A DNA stretch of 5,520 nt from Planctomycetota bacterium (GTDB lineage Bacteria > Planctomycetota > PUPC01 > JABMSA01): contig JABMSA010000473.1 of the NCBI GenBank assembly GCA_013202185.1, forward strand, positions 1 to 5,520. The letters run 5' to 3'. The translations under genes and the position numbers were made by a program. Shown in pieces: positions 1-4,526 of the stretch (position 1 is the first letter of the stretch; every line of letters starts with the position of its first letter). The notes beneath the pieces are model-generated. The model had not been told where the DNA came from and ran no database searches. It saw only the letters and a program-made list of their open reading frames with translations.

Positions 1-1
1 A

Positions 2-577
2 TATAAGGCAGCCCGCGACTATCGCCTGCTGCAGCGCATCGAATATGAGATGCCTGACGTCAAGGGGGCGCGGCGGTCCTACAACGATCCCGCGTTCTTC
101 GAGCGACACAAGGGCGCCTTGGGTGAAATGGCCAAGAAGCTCGAGGAGATGTGCAAGAACCATCCGAACACCAAGGCGCTGGCGAGGGCGGAGGCGCTCG
201 CCAGGAAATATGAGCTGCCCGGGAGCGTGAACGTGGAGAAGGAACGGCTCGCGGTCATGGCGACCATCACGAAAGTGTCGCGCGTGCCGACCTTCACCGA
301 GATCAAGCCATACAAGGATGCCATCACCTATGTCCGCATGAGCGTTGACAAGATCGACGCCGGCACCTACGCCAATCGTGATATCATTGTGGTGGACTTC
401 GTGATCAAGGATAACAAGCTCACTCCGGTTGCTAAATGGAAGCCGGGCCAGAAGAAATTCCTGGAACTCGAGCGTCTTGACATGCACCCCGAGATCGAAA
501 ACGTGTATGCGTCACAAGACGAGGACGACCTCGACCTCGTGCCGTATCTCGCCGTCAAGGTTATCAACCATCCGTGA
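2..577 (+). CDS. C-terminal part of an unassigned protein (5' end outside window)
   Basis: The frame is open from base 2, with 16 sense codons before the first ATG at 50. That ATG is therefore probably internal, and 191 residues of a longer protein are visible, ending at TGA 575-577. The first ~70 visible residues are charged and predicted helical (YNDPAFFERHKGALGEMAKK, then KLEEMCKNHP). The last ~105 look like a compact beta domain, with alternating strands such as AVMATITKVSRVP, RDIIVVDFVIKD and PYLAVKVINHP. I see no catalytic motif, membrane segment or zinc ligand set. The pattern of a degraded 'PYKDAITYVRMSVDKI' strand followed by 'KLTPVAKWKPGQ' resembles, from memory, C-terminal domains of hypothetical proteins in Planctomycetota-type genomes, sometimes near acetyltransferase-like genes. 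That recollection is weak and I assign no function. Codon use looks normal for a GC-rich genome and the gene appears intact in the part seen. Confidence 0.8.
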   Translation, partial: YKAARDYRLLQRIEYEMPDVKGARRSYNDPAFFERHKGALGEMAKKLEEMCKNHPNTKALARAEALARKYELPGSVNVEKERLAVMATITKVSRVPTFTEIKPYKDAITYVRMSVDKIDAGTYANRDIIVVDFVIKDNKLTPVAKWKPGQKKFLELERLDMHPEIENVYASQDEDDLDLVPYLAVKVINHP

Positions 578-578
578 A

Positions 579-600
579 CCGGCTTCGGTCGAGTAGCCGG
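579..600 (+). terminator. Weak hairpin just after the first gene
   Basis: CCGGC at 579-583 pairs with GCCGG at 596-600 across a 12-base loop, starting two bases after the stop codon at 577. There is no T-run after it, so it is at best a weak or factor-assisted terminator and could be chance in GC-rich DNA. The remaining bases up to 654 hold nothing I can recognise. Confidence 0.15.
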
Positions 601-654
601 CCAGGAAGATGAGATGGCCAGCGGACGGGCATCTGAGCAGTCATGAACCACAAC

Positions 655-659
655 AGGAG
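655..659 (+). promoter_or_regulatory. Ribosome binding site for the truncated exported-protein gene
   Basis: AGGAG lies seven bases before ATG 667. This makes 667 the real start rather than the in-frame ATG at 643, which has no such site. It also shows that a genuine gene once began here, although its body is now missing. Confidence 0.6.
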
Positions 660-666
660 CAAGGTT

Positions 667-732
667 ATGAAAAACAAGCTGGTAATGTGGTGGATGCTGG
701 TCGCGGCGGCGGCAACGCCCTGCCACGCGGCC
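667..732 (+). pseudogene. 5' remnant of an exported-protein gene (signal peptide only)
   Basis: The first 21-22 codons encode a textbook Sec signal peptide. There is a short positive N-region (MKNK), a hydrophobic core (LVMWWMLVAAAA) and a small-residue cleavage site (TPCHA, then AQ). The start has a well-placed AGGAG site. Directly afterwards the sequence becomes recognisable as the reverse complement of a PQQ-type beta-propeller gene, so no mature domain follows. The end given is approximate: the join falls somewhere between about 713 and 735. The frame itself stays open to the stop at 1078-1080 through unrelated material. It lies 89 bases after the first gene on the same strand and may once have been cotranscribed with it. 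A short genuine secreted peptide cannot be excluded, but the chimeric continuation argues against it. Confidence 0.5.
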
Positions 733-864
733 CAATTCCTTGTAGCCGGTCTGGTTGGACTCGATCAGCACCAGGTCACCGCGCTTGGTGAGCGCGAAGA
801 TCAGCCCGTCGGCGACGATCAACGGCTGGTTCATGCCCCAGTCGTCACCGGCCTGCTCGACCTT
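721..864 (-). pseudogene. Internal fragment of a PQQ-like beta-propeller protein
   Basis: On the minus strand about 48 codons read KVEQAGDDWGMNQPLIVADG, then LIFALTKRGDLVLIESNQTG, then YKELGRVA. This is the typical blade pattern of PQQ-like/BamB-like repeat proteins: a strand ending in 'VADG', then 'LIFALTKRGDLVLIE', then a 'GYKELGRV' linker leading into the next blade. Such propellers are usually exported proteins of about 400 residues with several blades. Only one blade is visible here, with no start codon of its own and no continuation on either side. On its right it joins transposase sequence, and on its left it joins the signal-peptide gene in the opposite direction. It lies in the same minus-strand frame as the truncated FAD oxidoreductase gene, so it could be translated as the tail of that broken gene. 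The match is by eye, and the limits are accurate only to a few codons. Confidence 0.6.
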
Positions 865-885
865 GCATCGTGGCGGCGGGGGCAT

Positions 886-1080
886 TCTCCCGGCGACTGG
901 CGCGCGAAGCTGTCGGTGCCCGAGGGCAAGGCGTTTCTCTCCGAGATCCGTGCGAAGACGCATCGCGGCCGCCCGCTGGGCAGCGACAGATTCATCAGCA
1001 AACTGGAGACGGTCCTTGGACGGCGCCTGCACGCGCTTTCCCGCGGCCGCCCGCGCAACAAGGGAAGTGGCAAGGCATGA
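886..1080 (+). pseudogene. C-terminal remnant of a REP-associated tyrosine transposase
   Basis: The last ~61 codons before TGA 1078-1080 match the characteristic tail of REP-associated Y1 (HUH) transposases. A 'DWRAKLS' segment is followed by a helix (VPEGKAFLSEIRAKTHRGRP), then LGSDRFISKLETVLGRRL, and a basic GRPRNKG end. In intact members (roughly 200-330 residues) this tail recruits DNA and follows the catalytic domain with its HUH pair and catalytic tyrosine. None of the catalytic part is present, so the copy cannot transpose. Its left edge abuts an antisense piece of a PQQ-like gene near 870-886. A REP-like palindrome starts three bases after the stop codon, as expected for the 3' flank of such elements. 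The preceding in-frame codons back to 667 belong to other sequences, so the long open frame is a chimera. Confidence 0.65.
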
Positions 1081-1082
1081 AA

Positions 1083-1097
1083 ACAGGGCCTGTCCCC
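1083..1097. repeat. REP-like palindrome at the transposase 3' flank
   Basis: ACAGG at 1083-1087 and CCTGT at 1089-1093 form perfect five-base arms around a single central G, followed by CCCC to 1097. On the minus strand it reads GGGGACAGGCCCTGT. Short palindromes of the GGGGACAGG...CCTGT type commonly flank REP-associated transposase genes and are their likely recognition sites. Here it sits between the transposase stop codon and the point where the FAD oxidoreductase coding sequence breaks off (about 1105), so it marks the insertion or recombination boundary. I found no convincing second copy on the other side of the remnant. Confidence 0.45.
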
Positions 1098-1104
1098 ATT
1101 TCTG

Positions 1105-1461
1105 GCCTAAATAAGGAGTGATGTTCCAGAGTTTCATCATGGCGTTGGCTTCTTCTATAAAAACCTTCGGATCGTACGATTCCATCCAGCACCATGGATA
1201 AACCCCATATATTGCTTTTCTGTCGATCAAACGCTGGCGCAATTGCTGGAAAACTCCGCCGATGAGCATGCGGTTTCCGTGGCCTTTGTGGGCATTGCAA
1301 AAGTTGTTGACTAGCGCCGCTGTTCCCATGCCACCAACGTAGGGATGACGTTCGATGATGGCGACTGTTTTTCCAGACCTGCCAGCTCCGATTGCCGCCC
1401 CTATCCCGGCAGGGCCACCTCCGGCAACCACGACATCGTACATGATCATGGATTCACTCAT
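1105..1461 (-). pseudogene. Truncated FAD-dependent oxidoreductase (N-terminal part)
   Basis: From ATG 1461 (GAGGGG about ten bases upstream; ATGA overlap with the preceding hydrolase stop at 1458-1460), about 119 codons encode the start of a FAD_oxidored-type flavoprotein. Residues 8-22 form the dinucleotide-binding strand and loop YDVVVAGGGPAGIGAA. E37, at the end of the second strand (VAIIERHPYVGG), would bind the ribose. The family-like segment TAALVNNFCNAHKG follows, then MLIGGVFQQLRQRLIDRKAI and YDPKVFIEEANAMMK. Related full proteins are several hundred residues long, and here homology stops after NITPYLG near 1105, at the REP-like palindrome. The reading frame stays open to 367 through transposase antisense and PQQ-like sequence, so a chimeric product of 364 residues could be made. 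Without the rest of the FAD domain and the substrate domain it should be inactive. Nearby in-frame ATGs at 1449 and 1443 are alternative starts. Confidence 0.75.
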
Positions 1462-1776
1462 AAACACAGCCCCTCGTCCATCAGATGACCGGCGCAGGTT
1501 GGATTGCCAAAGTCGCTTGCATCCGGCTTGTTCGGTCTGTCTCTGCATGCATGAGAGATTGCGAAATCGACAAGTTCCTGGCATTGGAACCAGCCAGCCC
1601 AATGATCGTGTCCTCCGCCCTTGACCACATTAAGTGTAATCTCTCCACCCAGTTCTTGATACCGCTGGGCTAATTCGCCTGAGTTCCTTCCGATCGGCAC
1701 CACTTCGTCGCGGTCACCGTGGATGTGATTTGCATGATTTTTCATAAGCTTCAGTCACGATGTCCGCATAATTCAT
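1458..1776 (-). pseudogene. Alpha/beta-hydrolase gene with large internal deletion
   Basis: The gene starts at ATG 1776, overlapping the stop of the upstream beta-helix gene as ATGA. It reads MNYADIVTEAYEK and then hits a TGA at 1714-1716 after 20 codons. In the next frame the sequence is clearly the C-terminal end of a prolyl-oligopeptidase/dienelactone-hydrolase-like protein. HGDRDEVVP carries the predicted catalytic Asp (codon 1707-1709). GGGHDHW carries the catalytic His (codon 1608-1610). ELVDFAISHA is the last helix. The nucleophile-elbow serine (GxSxG) and the rest of the fold are absent. Intact relatives are roughly 250-400 residues, whereas only about 13 + 60 family-like residues remain. 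TGATTT occurs at 1726-1731 and 1735-1740, right at the join, which may be a deletion scar. The opening codons could come from a different gene than the C-terminal end. The final stop at 1458-1460 still overlaps the FAD oxidoreductase start, so the original operon spacing at that end is preserved. Confidence 0.6.
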
Positions 1777-3167
1777 GGTCTTGCCCCCGTTTCCACCTGA
1801 TGGCTCAAGGTGCGGGCGACCCGTTCCTCGTTGGCCACCAGCGTCTCCAGGCCCTCGACATGAACATGGCTCAAGTGCAGCGTCCCGATCTTGCCGTGTT
1901 CCTTCATGGCCAGCAGGGTTCCGGCGGGCTCGAGGCCCGGCGCACGCAGTACGGCGGCGTTGCTCACCATCAGCCGCTCCACCTCCCCGTGCACCTGGAT
2001 GTACTCGGTCCCCGCCGCGGCCTCGAACTCCTCGATGACGGTCAGGCCGTCCACAATAATCGTCTTCATCCGCGGCTTGTTGTCGTCGGGCAGCACGGCG
2101 TCGGTTTTGTAGAACGGCACGCCGATCTCGAACAGCGTACGGCTGTCGCACGGGTTGTGATGGCGGATGTTCTTGAAGGTCATGCACTCGACGTTGCCGC
2201 CGATGTTGAAGAGCATGGGCGGTCGGTAGTCATAGTTGGGCGCGGTCTGGCGCAAGTCGATGTTCTCGAAGAAGATATTCCCGAAGTTGCCGTAGGTCGC
2301 CTTGGGAAACCAGGGGTTGAGATAAAAGCCGAAACTGCGATAGGTGCCGCTGACGTTCCGGACCGTGACCCGGTCGAGGCGCCCGGTGCCGGTGGTCAGC
2401 ATGCGGATGCCTTGGTCGGCGTCGTCGAGCAAAACGCCGTCCACGAGCACATCCTCGATCGAGGAGGTCTCGTCCACCTCGTCGGGACCGATGTTCATGA
2501 AGTCGTCGCCTACGCGGCCGCCGACGTTGCGGACGGTGAGGAAGCGGCCGGGCCCCCAGAAGTGGAACCCGTCCTGGTTCTGCGCGTGCATGCGGTTGGG
2601 CAGATCGAACCACACGTTCTCGCAGAGGACGTTGCGGAACCCGCCGACGGTCAGGGCGAATGTGCGGAAGTCGCGCACGATCACGTCGCGGAAGAGCAGG
2701 TTCTCCACGCCGTAGAACTCCATGCCGAACACCCACCGGTTGTCGCCGAGGCTCCACTTCCGGTCGTTCTGCGGATCCTGGGTCGGCAACCGGTTCGGCG
2801 CGTCGTCCTCCCTGGGCACATCGTGGGCCTGGTTGCGGCAGTCCTGGTTGTAGGTGCCGCCGATGAGCGCGATGTTGCGGTCCTTGAGACCGTAGCGGTC
2901 CCAGTTGGCGTTGCTGACGATCGAGCGGTTCGTCTGCGCCTTCTGGAAGAAGCCGCAGTCCGATGTCAGGCACTCGATCGTCGTGTTGGAATGGACGTGG
3001 AGCGAGCGGACGAGCGCCGCGCCGTCCATGATCAGCCGCACGCCGCCGCACGCGAGCGCCTCGTCCAGCGCGGCCTGCAGCGCCTCGGTCGCGTCCGTCC
3101 CGCCCCCCGTGCGCACGTCGCTGTCCAGGGCGGCTACTTCACTCGCGATGATGGTCTTGATCTTCAT
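1773..3167 (-). CDS. GH28-like right-handed beta-helix protein (glycoside hydrolase or lyase)
   Basis: This 464-residue protein is probably a parallel beta-helix enzyme acting on a polysaccharide or oligosaccharide. Residues 16-40 carry the entry motif of pectin-lyase-fold proteins (DVRTGGGTDATEALQAALDEA). Repeating coils follow from about residue 95 to 440, with many short hydrophobic strands and Asn-rich turns (NIALIGGTYNQD, VENLLFRDVIVRDF, NVLCENVWF, RFLTVRNVGG). GH28-like elements are NQDGFHFWG at 197-205 (compare NTD), GDDFMNI at 220-226 (compare the catalytic DD pair) and DQGIRM at 251-256. The GHG and RIK motifs of true polygalacturonases are not seen, so the exact activity is uncertain. 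No signal peptide is visible. The start is fixed by an AAGGAGG site six bases upstream. It follows the GH172 gene by 75 bases and its stop overlaps the next start as ATGA, indicating one operon. The gene looks intact. Confidence 0.85.
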   Translation of the reverse strand: MKIKTIIASEVAALDSDVRTGGGTDATEALQAALDEALACGGVRLIMDGAALVRSLHVHSNTTIECLTSDCGFFQKAQTNRSIVSNANWDRYGLKDRNIALIGGTYNQDCRNQAHDVPREDDAPNRLPTQDPQNDRKWSLGDNRWVFGMEFYGVENLLFRDVIVRDFRTFALTVGGFRNVLCENVWFDLPNRMHAQNQDGFHFWGPGRFLTVRNVGGRVGDDFMNIGPDEVDETSSIEDVLVDGVLLDDADQGIRMLTTGTGRLDRVTVRNVSGTYRSFGFYLNPWFPKATYGNFGNIFFENIDLRQTAPNYDYRPPMLFNIGGNVECMTFKNIRHHNPCDSRTLFEIGVPFYKTDAVLPDDNKPRMKTIIVDGLTVIEEFEAAAGTEYIQVHGEVERLMVSNAAVLRAPGLEPAGTLLAMKEHGKIGTLHLSHVHVEGLETLVANEERVARTLSHQVETGARP

Positions 3168-3173
3168 GCTCGG

Positions 3174-3180
3174 CCTCCTT
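3174..3180 (-). promoter_or_regulatory. Perfect ribosome binding site of the beta-helix gene
   Basis: The minus strand has AAGGAGG six bases before ATG 3167, a full match to the anti-Shine-Dalgarno sequence. Of the operon's visible starts this one lies after a real gap (75 bases) and is not coupled by a stop/start overlap, so a strong independent site makes sense. The rest of the gap, 3181-3242, shows no clear promoter or terminator; it contains a CGCGCGCG run of no evident function. Confidence 0.75.
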
Positions 3181-3242
3181 CCTGTTGCGTTCTCGCGCGC
3201 GGGTTCCGGCTATTGTTGATAGAACTCTCTGTGTTTTGCTCA

Positions 3243-4526
3243 TCATGGTTCGTTTTCCTGTTGAAAAAGTTGATCGTTGCCCTTCTCGGGCGTGGCGTCG
3301 GCTAGCCTCAGCGATAAGCCGGCCAAAGGTGGCAAGTCATTTTCGGGCCGGTCGAGATAGAAGTACGCACAGCTCGACCAGTCATCCTGGCGTTCAAAGA
3401 GGGACAGTCCCCCCAACGGCACACCCGCGGCGGCGTCCTTGAGTTTGGCTTCAAAGTCGAGCCGCTGCTCACCCCAGAAGAGCTCGCGGCCGGCTTGGAT
3501 GTAAGGCAGCAGGTTTTCCGGCCCCATGCCGCCGATCTGCTGCATGGTGACACGAATATCTTGCTGAAACCATACCGGATCCGGGATGTGCAGGCGGTAA
3601 AAGCAGTAGGCGCCTTCGACCGCCACGGGGCATCCGTGATAGGCATGCGCGTACTGGCCCTGCCCCCATCCGGTGCCGATGTAGTCCTCCGTGCCGGTGC
3701 CGCACAGCGTGGGATGGTCGGTATCGCCGTCGAGGTAGATCTTGGCCACGCCTTCTCCCCACCAGTTCTTGAAGTAGGTCTTGTCGTCCGGAATTACCCC
3801 GACATTGACGCCCAGGAAACGGCCGCGGCCGGTGACTTTTGGCAGGAACTCGTAATCGCGCCTGAGCGTGGTGGGGCATTCCCGCCGCCAATGGGCATGG
3901 AAGTAGGCCGTGTCGGCATCATGCCGATCTCCCAGCGTATAGTCCACGTCGAAGTAGGCCTGATCCTTCACGCCCGGTTGCAGGATAAACTGGCTCTGAT
4001 CCTGATGCGCGGCATGGTCCGGGGGCAGTTCGTTTGTGAGTACGATCTTCATGCCGGTCCGGAACGGCATGGGGATGAAGCACGTGAAGCTCCGCCCTTC
4101 CGGACTGGAGAAGAGAGCGTTTTCGAAGGTGGCCATGCGCCCGAGGCCGTGACCGAAAAAGTCGCCCAGGGGGGAACTCACCGCTGGTGTCGCGGCGCCG
4201 TCCCAGTACATATCGATCCGCAGTCCGCGCAACATCTCCGGCGACCGGTTGATGATGGTCATCCAAATCCGCCGAACCATGCCGCTAGCCCCTTGCACTT
4301 CGGCCAGCGTGCGGCTCTCGCCGGGCCTCAGGTAGAAAAGAGGGCTCCGTTTGCGGCCATCATTGCCACGGTACGGCCTGTCATACCCACGAGAAAAGGC
4401 CGCCGCCAAGTCGGGATCAGGTTCGCCACGGCAGCCCCCGCCTTTTTCGCCTTGCCAGTTGTCGGGACTCGCCCAACGCGTTTGAATGTGGCCAGGAATC
4501 CTGAACAGGTCAGAACTGTCGCTCAT
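3243..4526 (-). CDS. DUF2961 glycoside hydrolase, family GH172
   Basis: This 427-residue protein has the hallmarks of the DUF2961/GH172 family, whose characterised members act on fructofuranosyl and arabinofuranosyl linkages. The N-terminus LFRIPGHIQTRWASPDNWQG gives the family's typical opening, followed by the glycine-rich KGGGCRGE (28-35). GESRTLAEVQGASGMVRRIW (69-88) begins the jelly-roll. RIDMYWDGAATPAVSSPLGD (103-122) and FFGHGLG continue it. The signature spans residues 255-287: WWGEGVAKIYLDGD then PTLCGTGTEDYIGTGW. E258 and E280 are the best candidates for the catalytic acid pair, judging by spacing and conservation. DDWSSCAYFYLDRP (381-394) near the end is the usual closing strand. 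Length is normal for the family. No signal peptide is seen. The start overlaps the upstream stop as ATGA and has GGAGAG six bases upstream. The specific substrate cannot be read from sequence. GH172 members assemble as trimers or multiples of trimers. Confidence 0.9.
   Translation of the reverse strand: MSDSSDLFRIPGHIQTRWASPDNWQGEKGGGCRGEPDPDLAAAFSRGYDRPYRGNDGRKRSPLFYLRPGESRTLAEVQGASGMVRRIWMTIINRSPEMLRGLRIDMYWDGAATPAVSSPLGDFFGHGLGRMATFENALFSSPEGRSFTCFIPMPFRTGMKIVLTNELPPDHAAHQDQSQFILQPGVKDQAYFDVDYTLGDRHDADTAYFHAHWRRECPTTLRRDYEFLPKVTGRGRFLGVNVGVIPDDKTYFKNWWGEGVAKIYLDGDTDHPTLCGTGTEDYIGTGWGQGQYAHAYHGCPVAVEGAYCFYRLHIPDPVWFQQDIRVTMQQIGGMGPENLLPYIQAGRELFWGEQRLDFEAKLKDAAAGVPLGGLSLFERQDDWSSCAYFYLDRPENDLPPLAGLSLRLADATPEKGNDQLFQQENEP

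Noticed and set aside
367..1602. Minus-strand start at 1602 giving a 411-residue protein
   Set aside because: The first 47 codons are out-of-frame hydrolase sequence. The FAD oxidoreductase start is 1461, with a ribosome binding site and an ATGA overlap.
2230..3051. Arginine/proline-rich minus-strand frame of 273 codons inside the beta-helix gene
   Set aside because: The composition is typical of a frame-shifted reading of GC-rich coding DNA; the beta-helix frame carries the real motifs.
3181..3242. Possible promoter or terminator in the 75-base gap between GH172 and beta-helix genes
   Set aside because: No clear -35/-10 pair, stable hairpin or T-run could be found; only the ribosome binding site is supported.
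1719..3305. Long plus-strand open frame of 528 codons opposite the beta-helix gene
   Set aside because: The translation is low-complexity, rich in V, A, R, H and D without fold motifs. It is the complement of a clear family protein with a perfect ribosome binding site. Such shadows are common in GC-rich DNA.
3398..3417. GGGACAGTCCCC-like palindrome resembling the REP motif
   Set aside because: It falls inside the intact GH172 coding region (GGLSLFE codons) with no transposase nearby, so it is best explained by codon choice.
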